Source of the DNA: Oscillospiraceae bacterium
GTDB taxonomy: Bacteria; Bacillota; Clostridia; Oscillospirales; Oscillospiraceae
DNA: 48,603 nucleotides
Direction: 5' to 3'
Assembly (NCBI GenBank): GCA_902783035.1
Contig: CACZPK010000095.1
Coordinates: 1 to 48,603, forward strand
The notes beneath the pieces are model-generated. The model made no database searches, was not told the DNA's origin, and saw only the letters and a program-made list of their open reading frames with translations. Below are positions 17,567-26,409 of the stretch, one piece after another (position 1 is the stretch's first letter; each line of letters opens with the position of its first letter). Made by a program: the position numbers and the translations under genes.

Positions 17567-17702
17567 GCACGCTGTTGCGCGGAACATAGTGCAGGCAGCC
17601 GTTGTCATTGCTGTGCGCATTTGAAGCACCGGCAGCGTAGTTCAGACCGCACAATCCGTCATTCTGGTAGGCGCAATTGGCACTGCAGGGGATATAGCTC
17701 AT
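17499..17702 (-). CDS. Small Cys-rich protein, unknown function
   Basis: A 67-residue protein. The N-terminal 43 residues carry four cysteines in the pattern CX3CX7CX17C (PCSANCAYQNDGLCGLN and NGCLHYVPRN), as in a family of tiny clostridial proteins that databases sometimes mislabel as hydroxymyristoyl-ACP dehydratase; that name has no support here. The pattern suggests a metal site or two disulfides. The last 22 residues overlap radA convergently and may be a non-functional extension. The ATG at 17702 follows AAAGGAGT at good spacing. A CATACAAG element upstream hints at sporulation control but is weak. Confidence 0.7.
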   Translation of the reverse strand: MSYIPCSANCAYQNDGLCGLNYAAGASNAHSNDNGCLHYVPRNSVLKNAQFHGAHQRYSIPKSVLDP

Positions 17703-17850
17703 GAATGATGACTCCTTTCCGGTGGGGGAATCTTGCTTGTATGCGGCAATAGTTTTCCCATTGGCACAGCCATTATGTCTGTGACTATCCTCAAAAAAAC
17801 AAGAATTTGTATCTTTGCAGCAAAAATCAGAAAACTGCTGACAATAAGAA

Positions 17851-17881
17851 CAACCGCATGGCCGATCAGACCATGCGGTTG
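17851..17881 (-). terminator. Probable terminator of the xer gene
   Basis: CAACCGCATGG (17851-17861) pairs with CCATGCGGTTG (17871-17881) around a 9-base loop; on the minus strand a moderate T-rich stretch follows. The remaining part of 17703-17931 holds no convincing gene. Confidence 0.6.
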
Positions 17882-17931
17882 TAGGTTATAAAGATAAAAC
17901 CAACCGTAATTGAACAAAAGTTATGCTTTGT

Positions 17932-18945
17932 CTAATTGTCACTTCTTTTCGGAGGCTTCACGCGGGAGAGGGGGTTCGCCTTGGCAGCAACGCGCAGCGC
18001 CTCGTTGTCAATGTGGGTGTAGATTTCCGTGGTATTGAGATGCTCGTGGCCGAGTACCTCCTGCACGGCGCGCACGTCCACGCCGTTTTGCAGCATCAGC
18101 GTTGCTGCGGTGTGGCGCAGCTTGTGAGAAGAATATTGCGTTGCGTCCAGTCCGGCAGCGGAAATGTGTTTTTTGACCAGCGCATGGACAGTGGATTTGC
18201 TGATGCGCTCATTGCGCGAGGAGAGAAACAGCGCATTCTGATCCCGCCCTGTGATGGGGCGGCGCACTGCGAGCCAGTCGTGCAGTGCATTGAGGCATGC
18301 CTCATTGAGATAGACGATGCGCACCTTGTTGCCCTTGCCAAGTACGCGCAGCGCTTCGTCCTGCACATCCTGCAGGTTGAGCGCGCAAAGCTCGGATATA
18401 CGCAGACCGCAGTTGAGAAACAGCGTCAAAATGGCATAATCACGCGCGCGGTTCTGCCCGTCGACGGATTCAAGCAGCTCTACGCTTTCTTCCAGCGTCA
18501 GGTATTTGGGCAAAGACTTTTTGAGCTTGGGAGAATCAATGTCCTTGACCGGATTGTTTTCAATCAAATGCACCTTATTGGACAGATAATTGTAAAAAGA
18601 ACGGATTGTGGCGATTTTGCGCGCTCTGGAGGCAGCATTTAACCCGTATTCGGACTTGTCGCTGTTCTGGTGAAGTACCCGGTCGCGGCTGAGGTAACTC
18701 ATATAGTTGTAAATATCGCTGAGCGTCACAGAGCCGACAAAGTCCAGATCAACGTCCATAATGTCGATGGTATTGAGTTCCCGGCCGCGCAGGCTGGGGT
18801 CGCGCACCGTCTTGAGATAGCGGAAAAAGTTGCGCAGATCCAGAAAATACTCGTCGACTGTACGCCTGGAGTGCGCCTTGATGGTCTCATGATATGAGAG
18901 AAAATCCCGCAGGATCGGTGGCGCTTCTGTGCGGTAATCTATCAT
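17932..18945 (-). CDS. Tyrosine recombinase, XerC/XerD type
   Basis: A 337-residue tyrosine recombinase. The N-terminal SAM-like core-binding domain spans about 1-135, and the catalytic domain holds the first Arg in CGLRISELCAL, Lys in GKGNKVRIV, HKLRHTAATLM, the second His in VLGHEHLNTTE, and the nucleophile Tyr in IYTHIDN. Its size and full-length similarity to XerC annotated across Oscillospiraceae chromosomes suggest a housekeeping dimer-resolution enzyme, not an element integrase, although a tRNA gene lies next to it. ATG at 18945 follows AAGGAGC. Confidence 0.9.
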   Translation of the reverse strand: MIDYRTEAPPILRDFLSYHETIKAHSRRTVDEYFLDLRNFFRYLKTVRDPSLRGRELNTIDIMDVDLDFVGSVTLSDIYNYMSYLSRDRVLHQNSDKSEYGLNAASRARKIATIRSFYNYLSNKVHLIENNPVKDIDSPKLKKSLPKYLTLEESVELLESVDGQNRARDYAILTLFLNCGLRISELCALNLQDVQDEALRVLGKGNKVRIVYLNEACLNALHDWLAVRRPITGRDQNALFLSSRNERISKSTVHALVKKHISAAGLDATQYSSHKLRHTAATLMLQNGVDVRAVQEVLGHEHLNTTEIYTHIDNEALRVAAKANPLSRVKPPKRSDN

Positions 18946-18988
18946 AAAAACAGCTCCTTAACGGGTTCGGATGTCCCATGCGGCTATG

Positions 18989-19017
18989 ATTATAACGCAA
19001 ACGGGGCCGGAAAGCAA
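18989..19017 (-). promoter_or_regulatory. Sigma-A-type promoter of xer gene
   Basis: On the minus strand, TTGCTT (19017-19012), a 17-base spacer and TATAAT (18994-18989), 44 bases before the start codon. Confidence 0.7.
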
Positions 19018-19066
19018 GACAGAGGCGGCATCAGGAACAGGCACACGGTAAAATCAGAAAAAGGAC

Positions 19067-19095
19067 TTGCGCGGCGAACGGAGACAGAGTATAAT
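19067..19095 (+). promoter_or_regulatory. Promoter of tRNA-Pro
   Basis: TTGCGC (19067-19072), a 17-base spacer and TATAAT (19090-19095). The tRNA starts 14 bases later, so the precursor leader is very short. Confidence 0.75.
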
Positions 19096-19108
19096 CAAGA
19101 ACGAAAAA

Positions 19109-19184
19109 CCGGGTGTAGCGAAGTTGGTATCGCGCCACATTTGGGATGTGGAGACCGCGCGTTCGAGCCGCGCCACTCGGACCA
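19109..19184 (+). tRNA. tRNA-Pro (anticodon TGG)
   Basis: A complete 76-base cloverleaf. The acceptor CCGGGTG pairs with CACTCGG (one G-U), the D stem is GCGA/TCGC, the anticodon stem is CCACA/TGTGG around TTTGGGA, and the T arm is GCGCG-TTCGAGC-CGCGC. The anticodon is TGG, which reads CCA/CCG proline codons. The 3' CCA is encoded (19182-19184). Confidence 0.95.
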
Positions 19185-19387
19185 AGGCGCGGGCAGGCCG
19201 CCGTAGCGGCGCGCCTGTCCCGCCCTCGCCATACTGCCGTTTGACGGCAACATACCAACACAGAAAACGGTGACCGCGCGCAAGCACCCGGCGAGGCCAG
19301 ATATCGCGACAGCAGCCCTCGAGATCGTTGATTCTGAGGGCTGTTTTCCTTGTATGGTCCCTCGCCGGTACGAGCGGAGGAAATACC
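19185..19387 (+). other. Structured leader or trailer between tRNA-Pro and the GGDEF gene
   Basis: This 203-base stretch has no gene but many inverted repeats. A GC-rich imperfect hairpin spans about 19187-19224. CTCGCC (19225-19230) and CTCGCCGG (19361-19368) could each pair with CCGGCGAG (19288-19295), so the two pairings exclude each other. A terminator-like stem lies between them at 19313-19343, and the ribosome site of the next gene follows at about 19375. It may be a tRNA trailer plus the 5' leader of the GGDEF gene. No known riboswitch class was recognised. Confidence 0.45.
19313..19350 (+). terminator. Terminator-like hairpin upstream of the GGDEF gene
   Basis: CAGCCCTC (19313-19320) pairs with GAGGGCTG (19336-19343) around a 15-base loop, followed by TTTTCCTTG. 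It may end the tRNA-Pro transcript or attenuate readthrough into the next gene. Confidence 0.6.
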
Positions 19388-20332
19388 ATGAGCGGCAGAA
19401 AATTCGGATATTTCAGCATGCTCCGGGCGATGAGCTGGCGGCAGGTGTGCCTTTGCGCCCTTTTTTGTCTGATGCTGCTTACACTGATCGGGCTTAATCT
19501 TTACGAACTGATGCGTCTCGGAACGGAAAGCGCCTATCACAACTGTGAAAACAGCTATCTGCTTGCCTCGCGCGAGTTGGGAGAGTACCTGCGCGTGGCG
19601 GACAAGGCGATAGATTCTGCTTCCCGCCGCATCGAAGAAATGCGCGACGGCGGAGCAACGCCGGAGGAACTGCCGGCATACATGACACGGGAGACGGGCA
19701 ATCTGGACAGCTTGATTGCCGGTCCGACCACGGGCGTATATGGTTACATAGACGGCGTATATCTGGACGGCACAGGCTGGACGCCGCAAGAGGGATATGA
19801 TCCGACGCAGCGTCCGTGGTATCTCGGCGCAACGCGCGCCTACGGCAATGTGACGCACATCCCGCCGTTTGACAATATGCAGACCGGCTCGACAACGATC
19901 ACCGTTTGCAAAATGCTTGCCGCGGGGCGGGGCGGACTGTTCCTGCTGATGGACGTGGATAAGTTCAAGAGCGTCAACGACACCTTTGGACACGAGGTCG
20001 GCGATAAGGTACTGATTGCTATTGCAAACGCTATGCGTGCGAGTTTTCGCAAGCAGGACGTCATCATGCGCCTCGGCGGGGACGAATTTGCCGTCTATGT
20101 GCCCGGCGTATATGATGAGGCGACGGCGGAACCGATCATCAAGCGCCTGTTTGACCGTATTTACGAAGATTCGCCTCCCGAACTGGGCGAGCGTAAAATC
20201 AGCGTCAGTGTCGGTGCGACGTTCTATCGTGACAACGACCGGTTTTCTTTCAGCGACCTGTATAAGAAGGCTGATGCGGGCACCTATGAGAGCAAGGCAT
20301 TCGCAACGAGCCATGTAACGTTTTGCAGATAA
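19388..20332 (+). CDS. Cache-GGDEF diguanylate cyclase with apparent internal deletion
   Basis: A 314-residue protein. One membrane helix (about 20-40) is followed by the first part of a double-Cache sensor domain with the family motif DPTQRPWYLGA (138-148) and GSTTITVCKML (168-177). A GGDEF domain then starts abruptly at GLFLLMDVDKFKSVNDTF (183-200) and holds an intact RLGGDEF (228-234). The rest of the Cache domain, the second membrane helix and the first part of the GGDEF fold (DxLTGLxNR) are missing, while the frame stays open. As built, the GGDEF domain would lie outside the membrane, so the protein is probably inactive or a recent in-frame deletion. The ATG at 19388 follows GGAGGAAA. 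Confidence 0.8.
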   Translation: MSGRKFGYFSMLRAMSWRQVCLCALFCLMLLTLIGLNLYELMRLGTESAYHNCENSYLLASRELGEYLRVADKAIDSASRRIEEMRDGGATPEELPAYMTRETGNLDSLIAGPTTGVYGYIDGVYLDGTGWTPQEGYDPTQRPWYLGATRAYGNVTHIPPFDNMQTGSTTITVCKMLAAGRGGLFLLMDVDKFKSVNDTFGHEVGDKVLIAIANAMRASFRKQDVIMRLGGDEFAVYVPGVYDEATAEPIIKRLFDRIYEDSPPELGERKISVSVGATFYRDNDRFSFSDLYKKADAGTYESKAFATSHVTFCR

Positions 20333-20343
20333 GGGGAAAAAGA

Positions 20344-21741
20344 ATGGCACTTTGGAACGGCAGATTTGAAAAAGACATGGATGAGCTGGTGAAGGCGTTC
20401 AACGCCTCCGTCGGTTTCGATCAGCGTATGTTTGAGGAGGATATCGACGGCAGCATTGCGCATGTGACAATGCTTGCAAAATGCGGCATCGTTACGCCGG
20501 ACGAGCGCGACGCCATCGTGGCGGGGCTGGAGAACATTCGCCAGCGTATCCGCAGCGGCGAGATCCAGTTTACCGTTGAGGATGAGGACATTCACATGGG
20601 CATCGAAGCCCGTTTGATTGCGGACATCGGCGATGTGGGAAAGAAACTTCACACAGCGCGTTCACGCAACGATCAGTGCCAGGTGGACGCGCGGCTGTAC
20701 CTGCGCCGGGAGATCCGTGCCATCCGGCAGGAACTGCTGGCACTGGAAGAAGTGATCCTGCGCAAGGCAGAGGCGTATGCGGAGGAAATTACCGTCGGCT
20801 ATACGCACATCCAGCACGCGCAGCCCATCACCGTCGGCTTCCTGTTTATGGCATACTTCCAGATGTTCCGCCGCGACGCGGAGCGGCTTGCTGACTGTCT
20901 GGAGCGCATGGATTACTGTCCGCTGGGTGCCTGTGCCCTTGCCGGAACGACGTTTCCGACCGACCGCGCATATACGGCGGAGCTGCTTGGCTTTGCCGCG
21001 CCCACCGAAAATGCGATGGATTCGGTCAGCGACCGTGACTACATGCTGGAGTTTCTCTCCGATGCGGCGATTTCCATGATGCACCTTTCACGCTGGGCGG
21101 AGGAGTTTGCCTGGTGGAACAGCACGGAATTCGGCTTTCTGGCCATAGATGACGGTTTCTGTACGGGATCGAGCATCATGCCCCAGAAGAAGAACCCAGA
21201 CATGGCAGAGCTGCTGCGCGGCAAGTGCGGCCGCGTATACGGCGACCTGATGGGCCTGTTGACGGTCATGAAGGGTGCGCCGATGGCTTACAACAAGGAT
21301 TTTCAGGAGGACAAGGAAGGACTGTTTGATGCGATCGACACATGGAAAGCGTGCCTGCGCATCTTCACGAAAATGCTGGAGAATACGACCTTCCGCACCG
21401 AACGCATCGCAGAGCAGCTGCAGCGCGGATTTCTCAATGCTACGGATGTCGCGGAGCACCTGGCAGGGCAGGGTATTCCGTTCCGCGAGGCACACAATCT
21501 CGTCGGCCGCATGGTCAAGGCATGTGAGGCGCGCGGATGTGGTATTGAGGACCTGAATGAGGTTGAGCTTGCCGCGATCGATCCGCGGTTGAGCCGCGCG
21601 GTGTTGGGTGATGTGAGCATCCCGGCCTGTGTGGCGGCGCGCCGCTCTTTCGGCGGCACGGCGCCGGACGAGGTGCGACGCCAGCTCGCTGTTGGTCGGG
21701 CATGGCTGGACGTGACGGAGCAAGAATCACACGAAAAGTAA
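20344..21741 (+). CDS. argH: Argininosuccinate lyase
   Basis: A 465-residue member of the fumarase/aspartase superfamily that splits argininosuccinate into arginine and fumarate, the last step of arginine synthesis. Visible are ARSRNDQ near residue 107, the GYTHIQHAQP segment with the catalytic His, and the signature GSSIMPQKKNPD with the catalytic Ser on the mobile loop. Length is normal. It starts 11 bases after the GGDEF gene with an AAGGGGAAA ribosome site. No other arginine genes (argG, argB) lie nearby. Confidence 0.96.
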   Translation: MALWNGRFEKDMDELVKAFNASVGFDQRMFEEDIDGSIAHVTMLAKCGIVTPDERDAIVAGLENIRQRIRSGEIQFTVEDEDIHMGIEARLIADIGDVGKKLHTARSRNDQCQVDARLYLRREIRAIRQELLALEEVILRKAEAYAEEITVGYTHIQHAQPITVGFLFMAYFQMFRRDAERLADCLERMDYCPLGACALAGTTFPTDRAYTAELLGFAAPTENAMDSVSDRDYMLEFLSDAAISMMHLSRWAEEFAWWNSTEFGFLAIDDGFCTGSSIMPQKKNPDMAELLRGKCGRVYGDLMGLLTVMKGAPMAYNKDFQEDKEGLFDAIDTWKACLRIFTKMLENTTFRTERIAEQLQRGFLNATDVAEHLAGQGIPFREAHNLVGRMVKACEARGCGIEDLNEVELAAIDPRLSRAVLGDVSIPACVAARRSFGGTAPDEVRRQLAVGRAWLDVTEQESHEK

Positions 21742-21748
21742 AAAACTG

Positions 21749-21777
21749 TTGCATTTTACCGGAAGATTTGTTAAAAT
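21749..21777 (+). promoter_or_regulatory. Promoter of the GGDEF-EAL gene
   Basis: TTGCAT (21749-21754), a 17-base spacer and TAAAAT (21772-21777), 40 bases before the start codon. Confidence 0.65.
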
Positions 21778-21816
21778 AAAGTAGTATTTAGTATTTTTTA
21801 GAAGGGTGCATCGGGC

Positions 21817-24357
21817 ATGTCACGGCAAATGTCAGATACCGTCTTAAAAGAAGATATCGCGGCGTCGCCCGTCGTCAGCGTTATGCTGGAAGGCTTTGAC
21901 GAGCTGACGGAAGTCGACCTCAACAGGGATCAGTACCGCCTGCTCCGGCATACGGAGGGAAAGTATTTTGCTCCCGCTATTGATTGCGGTTTCCGCGAGA
22001 TGTTCCAATACGTTGCACGTTACCTGATTCACCCGGACGACCGCGAGCGGTATTCCCGCGAAAATGATCCGGATGCGCTTCTGGCGCGGCTGGAATCTGA
22101 TGAGGGAAACGGCGAGTTCCGCAGCCGGTTTCGTTATCGGCTGCTCAACGGCAGCTGGCGCTGGGTGGAGCAGGCAGCGTTCGGTGGTGCGTCCTATGCG
22201 ATGCCGCAGGGGACTTACTATGCATTTTTGCGCGATGTGGAGGACGAGGTACACCACAGCCAACGTGTCGAAGAACCGACCAACGTTGCCGAGTACAATG
22301 CCTTGACGGGACTGCGGTATGAGGAACCGTTTTTCCGGCAGGCGCGGCATTTTATCCGGGAGCATTCCGAGGGCTGGTGTATGGTAGCCCTCGATTTGGA
22401 GCACTTTAAGCTGTTCAATGAGTGGTACGGCCGTGATCAGGGCGATCTGGTGCTGGCGACGGTAGGTGCAAAACTCGCTGAGTTGGAGCAGAACATGGGA
22501 GGTCTGGCCTGCTATCTGGGACAGGACGATTTTGCTCTGCTGATTCCCTTTGACATGGCGTGTATTGAGGCGCTTTATGAGGAAATCCACGAACTGATCC
22601 GAAGACACGGTACATCGGTGGGCTTTCTGCCTGCTATTGGTGTGAGTTTGGTGGGTTCCGCAGGGGAAATCAGCATTTACGACGTTTACGACCATGCCGC
22701 TCTGGCAGCGCGCTGCGCCAAAGATGATTATCACGACCGTATTCGTCTTTTCGAGATGACGATGATCCTCCAGACAGACCGTGATTACCACATCCTGTCA
22801 GACTTTCAGAAGGCGCTGCGCGATCATGAGCTGTTCATCCAGCTTCAGCCGCAGTGCCGCATCAAAAACGGCAAGGTCGTGGGCGCCGAGTCGCTGGTAC
22901 GCTGGAAAAAGACGACGGGTGAGATGGTTTCGCCCGGACTGTTTGTACCGGTATTGGAAAAGTACGGCTTTGTTACGGATCTGGATCAATACGTCTGGGA
23001 AGAAGTCTGTGCGTGGCAGAAAAGATGGATCGACAGCGGACATACGCCTCTGCCGATCAGCGTTAACGTCTCACAGATCGACATCTATACCATTGACGTA
23101 CCGGATTTCTTTGAAAAACTGATCGAAAAGTATCAGCTTCCCGTCGAAGTCATTAAAATCGAGATCACCGAATCCGCCTATGTGGACAATGAACTGGTGG
23201 CGGCCACGGTGACAAGGCTGCGCGAGAAGGGGTTCCTCGTGCTGATGGACGACTTTGGCAGCGGCTATTCATCGCTGAACATGCTGCGCAACCTCAACGT
23301 CGATATCATCAAGCTGGATGCCCGGTTTCTGCGCATGAGCCGGGACGATCGCAAGGGCATTCAGATCATGGAATCCATTGTCAACATGGCAAAAACCATG
23401 GGTGTCCCCATTATTGTGGAGGGCGTGGAGACAAAGGAAGAATCCGATTTCCTGAAGGGATTGGGCTGCCGTTATGTGCAGGGCTATTTCTTTTACCGGC
23501 CCATGCCCCTGGAAGAGTTTGAGGCGCTTATTTCCGACCCAAAGCACACAGACACGCGCGGATTCCGCTTTAAGGCGCGCGAGCAGTTCCATGTCCGTGA
23601 GTTTCTGGATCAGAATCTCTTCAGTGACACGGTGCTCAATGAGATTCTCGGTCCCGTGGGGTTCTACGTCTGGAAGGGCGACGATGTGGACATTGTGCGC
23701 CACAATGACCAACTCGACCGTGAGATTCGGGTTGCCGGCATAGAGGGGCGTTTGGAGTCCATTCAGAATTTTCTGGTACCTGAAGATAAACCGGAGTTCT
23801 ATCGCATTCTGGAAGAGGCCATGCAGGTATCGGGCAGCGGTGCTGAGGGCGTGGTGCGTTTTGTTCAGCCCGGAAACGTGATTGAGCCGTTCCGAGTCCG
23901 CTTCTTTTTCCTCAACGAAGATGAAGAGGGCAGACACTTTTACGGCTCTGCCCATAACCTTACCGAGTTTACGACGCTCAACGACCACATGCGCCTGCTT
24001 TCACAGGTTTCGACCGACAGCGTGGTGTTTGCGCGCAAGGTCGGTTCGCGTTGGAGCTTTCGCGTGGTCATACATGGCTTACGGGAGGCGCTTGGGCTTT
24101 CTTACCGCAAGATGCAAAACGAATTGGACGATCAAAGTTTCTACGAGCGCATTGAAAAGAGCACGCGCGAGCGCCTGATCCGCTTTGCACGGGGCGAGAC
24201 GGATGATGGTGAGGCGGGATTTTCCTTTCCGTTCCCTATCAGAACAGAATCGGGGCAACCGCTGCTTTTGCGCGTGAAATTTGACTATGTGCACGATAAG
24301 GCAAGCGGCGTGGAGTATGTCCTCACCCTCCGTGCGGAGACGAGCGTGAAAAACTAG
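21817..24357 (+). CDS. PAS-GGDEF-EAL-PAS cyclic-di-GMP phosphodiesterase
   Basis: An 846-residue soluble protein with no membrane helix. Residues about 25-150 look like a PAS domain (FRYRLLNGSWRWVEQ). Residues about 165-310 form a degenerate GGDEF domain in which the signature is GQDDF (233-237), so cyclase activity is unlikely. The EAL domain spans about 330-575; its signature is ESL in GAESLVRW, but the Glu is kept, as are SVNVS, IEITES, MDDFGSGYSS, IIKLDARF, VEGVETKEE and VQGYFF, so phosphodiesterase activity is likely. The last 260 residues contain a second PAS-like region. It probably degrades cyclic-di-GMP in response to a cytoplasmic signal. The pilus operon lies 4.6 kb downstream. Confidence 0.88.
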   Translation: MSRQMSDTVLKEDIAASPVVSVMLEGFDELTEVDLNRDQYRLLRHTEGKYFAPAIDCGFREMFQYVARYLIHPDDRERYSRENDPDALLARLESDEGNGEFRSRFRYRLLNGSWRWVEQAAFGGASYAMPQGTYYAFLRDVEDEVHHSQRVEEPTNVAEYNALTGLRYEEPFFRQARHFIREHSEGWCMVALDLEHFKLFNEWYGRDQGDLVLATVGAKLAELEQNMGGLACYLGQDDFALLIPFDMACIEALYEEIHELIRRHGTSVGFLPAIGVSLVGSAGEISIYDVYDHAALAARCAKDDYHDRIRLFEMTMILQTDRDYHILSDFQKALRDHELFIQLQPQCRIKNGKVVGAESLVRWKKTTGEMVSPGLFVPVLEKYGFVTDLDQYVWEEVCAWQKRWIDSGHTPLPISVNVSQIDIYTIDVPDFFEKLIEKYQLPVEVIKIEITESAYVDNELVAATVTRLREKGFLVLMDDFGSGYSSLNMLRNLNVDIIKLDARFLRMSRDDRKGIQIMESIVNMAKTMGVPIIVEGVETKEESDFLKGLGCRYVQGYFFYRPMPLEEFEALISDPKHTDTRGFRFKAREQFHVREFLDQNLFSDTVLNEILGPVGFYVWKGDDVDIVRHNDQLDREIRVAGIEGRLESIQNFLVPEDKPEFYRILEEAMQVSGSGAEGVVRFVQPGNVIEPFRVRFFFLNEDEEGRHFYGSAHNLTEFTTLNDHMRLLSQVSTDSVVFARKVGSRWSFRVVIHGLREALGLSYRKMQNELDDQSFYERIEKSTRERLIRFARGETDDGEAGFSFPFPIRTESGQPLLLRVKFDYVHDKASGVEYVLTLRAETSVKN

Positions 24358-24441
24358 CGTATGGAACTGGATGAAGGATCGTCCGGCGAAATAGATATTT
24401 CAGGCGTAAAAGGTATTTTTAAGTAAGGAGAGGATCAGATT

Positions 24442-26352
24442 ATGTCAAGATTGGGAAGAAAGCTCCTGCTCGTCGTGGGTGCGGCGCTAATCATCACTGT
24501 GGCAATCATTTCCGCCATCAGCATCAGGATGTCATCCAACTTCAGCAACAAGCTGCTGATGCATGAGGCGACCGCGCTTGCCAACGTTGCTCAGAAGATG
24601 GTCAACGATGAAGCGGAGAATTGCTGGGAGGACTATGAGATGCTGTCTGCCTCCGGCGCTCTGAATAAGAAGGTCAGCCTTCTGTTCGAAGATATGTTCG
24701 AGGCGATGCGCGACGATGATCTCGATTTTATGATTATCGTCGATACGCGCGGCAAAGAGATCTGGAACAGCAATACCGTTCAATTTACAACCGATCTGAC
24801 CAAGTATAACGGCCGCGAGGTAACGGGCTTGGTCGATGATCCCACCGCCGGCCCCTGCTGCGTCCACATTGCGAGCAACTCCAGCACCAGTACCATTACG
24901 GTCATCGGCCGTTCGCTGGCAGACAACGATCTCGTGGCGAACATTAAGGAATCCACCGGCTCGGAGATTGCAATCTTCTACAATGCCAAGACCATCGCCA
25001 CGACGCTGCGCGATGCGTCCGGCACGCTTCAGCTCGGCGGTGCGATGAACGCCAAGGCGCAGGATGCCATCTATAACCAGAACAAGGCGCTCAGCGGCCG
25101 TACCAAGGCGGCGGGTGTGAGCATGTTCTACCAGTACAATCCGGGGTTCAGCGTGGATGGCGAGCTGGTGTGCGCATTCTTCTCCGGCTTGCACGCTGAG
25201 GATTCCGACAGCGAATTTGCTCAGATCATCACCCTGGTTGTCATTATGGCGCTGGTTTGCAGTGTGCTGGCCTTCGTCGCGGGTGCGTTCATTATCCGCA
25301 AGATGATCGACCTGCCCATCCGCCACGCGGAGAGTCTTGCCGATGCGATGAGCCGCGGCAATCTGTCCGATCCGGATGAGGACTTCCGTTTCAACAACGA
25401 CGAAATCGGTGAGTTTGTCAAGAACCTGCAAAAGGCCAAAAAGGACATCAGCTCCTATATCGGCGATATCTCCCGTATTCTCGCTGCGATGGGCGAGGGT
25501 GACTTTACCCATAAGCCTGCGGTGGAATACATCGGCGATTTTGAGCAGATCGAACGTTCCTTCGGCGACATCGAGATCCGGTTGGCCAAGATCGTCGGCA
25601 GCATGGATGCCTCCGCCGACGGTGTGCGTAGCGGCGCCGGCCAGATTGCCAACGGTTCCCAGCTCCTTGCAGAGGGCACGACCCGTCAGGCAACCGCTAT
25701 CGAACAGATCAACGCCACCGTTACGAACATCAATCAGCAGGTCGGCACCACGGCGCGCCATGCGGATGAGGCAAATGCCATTTCCATCGGCTGCCTGCAA
25801 AAGGTTGAAGAGCAGAACGAGCAAATGAAGACCATGCTCGTCGCCATGGACGAGATCCGCGATAAATCCGCGCGCATCAGCGAGATCATCAAGACGATCG
25901 AGGACATTGCGTTCCAGACGAACATCCTTGCGCTCAATGCCTCGGTCGAGGCGGCGCGTGCAGGCGCTGCCGGCAAGGGCTTTGCGGTCGTGGCGGACGA
26001 GGTGCGCAATCTTGCGGGCAAGTCCAGCGAGGCTGCAAATAACACCAATGTTCTGATTTCCGACACGGTCAAGGCGGTCAATGAAGGCGTGGAACTGGCG
26101 CGCCGCACGGCGGAGATCATGGGCGAAGTGATCGAGCAGACCAAGCGCACCAATGCGATTATTGGCGAGATCAACACTGCGGCTGCCGCGCAGGCAGACG
26201 CGGTCACGCAGGTCAGCGCGGGTATTTCCGATATCTCCGGCGTCATTTCGCAGAACTCCGCCACGGCGGAAGAAACCGCGGCGTCCTGCCAGGAGCTGGC
26301 GTCGCAGTCCAACCTGCTCAAGACGCAGGTCGATATGTTCAAGGTGAACTGA
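24442..26352 (+). CDS. Methyl-accepting chemotaxis protein
   Basis: A 636-residue chemoreceptor. The first membrane helix is at about 8-28, a Cache-type extracellular sensor at 30-262, the second helix at 265-288, a HAMP region to about 345, and then the signalling domain. The conserved hairpin tip [20 protein letters not shown] and [15 protein letters not shown] (about 486-525) is intact for CheA/CheW binding. No CheA, CheW or flagellar gene is in the window; with type IV pili nearby it could feed a twitching pathway, but this is inference. ATG follows TAAGGAGAGG. Confidence 0.95.
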   Translation: MSRLGRKLLLVVGAALIITVAIISAISIRMSSNFSNKLLMHEATALANVAQKMVNDEAENCWEDYEMLSASGALNKKVSLLFEDMFEAMRDDDLDFMIIVDTRGKEIWNSNTVQFTTDLTKYNGREVTGLVDDPTAGPCCVHIASNSSTSTITVIGRSLADNDLVANIKESTGSEIAIFYNAKTIATTLRDASGTLQLGGAMNAKAQDAIYNQNKALSGRTKAAGVSMFYQYNPGFSVDGELVCAFFSGLHAEDSDSEFAQIITLVVIMALVCSVLAFVAGAFIIRKMIDLPIRHAESLADAMSRGNLSDPDEDFRFNNDEIGEFVKNLQKAKKDISSYIGDISRILAAMGEGDFTHKPAVEYIGDFEQIERSFGDIEIRLAKIVGSMDASADGVRSGAGQIANGSQLLAEGTTRQATAIEQINATVTNINQQVGTTARHADEANAISIGCLQKVEEQNEQMKTMLVAMDEIRDKSARISEIIKTIEDIAFQTNILALNASVEAARAGAAGKGFAVVADEVRNLAGKSSEAANNTNVLISDTVKAVNEGVELARRTAEIMGEVIEQTKRTNAIIGEINTAAAAQADAVTQVSAGISDISGVISQNSATAEETAASCQELASQSNLLKTQVDMFKVN

Positions 26353-26362
26353 GACAAACAAC

Positions 26363-26398
26363 AAAAGGTCGCCATCCCGTCTGGGATGGCGACCTTTT
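26363..26398. terminator. Bidirectional terminator between the chemoreceptor and the Mrr-like gene
   Basis: AAAAGGTCGCCATCCC (26363-26378) pairs perfectly with GGGATGGCGACCTTTT after a 4-base loop. Confidence 0.88.
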
Positions 26399-26409
26399 CA
26401 TTGGCGTTC

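Noticed and set aside
17699-17917. 72-codon minus-strand frame between the small Cys gene and xer
   Set aside because: It runs through the xer terminator hairpin, lacks a ribosome site and overlaps the promoter area of the next gene.
17932-19184. Integrase next to tRNA-Pro as one end of an integrated element
   Set aside because: The recombinase is of the chromosomal XerC/D type, no repeat of the tRNA 3' end was noticed elsewhere in the window, and no element genes lie between or beyond them.
24532-26364. Long open frame antisense to the chemoreceptor gene
   Set aside because: It mirrors a high-GC coding gene in another frame, its product is Arg/Leu/Asp-rich without any domain, and no ribosome site was found. 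Similar antisense frames over dnaE, hprK, pilB and argH were left out for the same reason.
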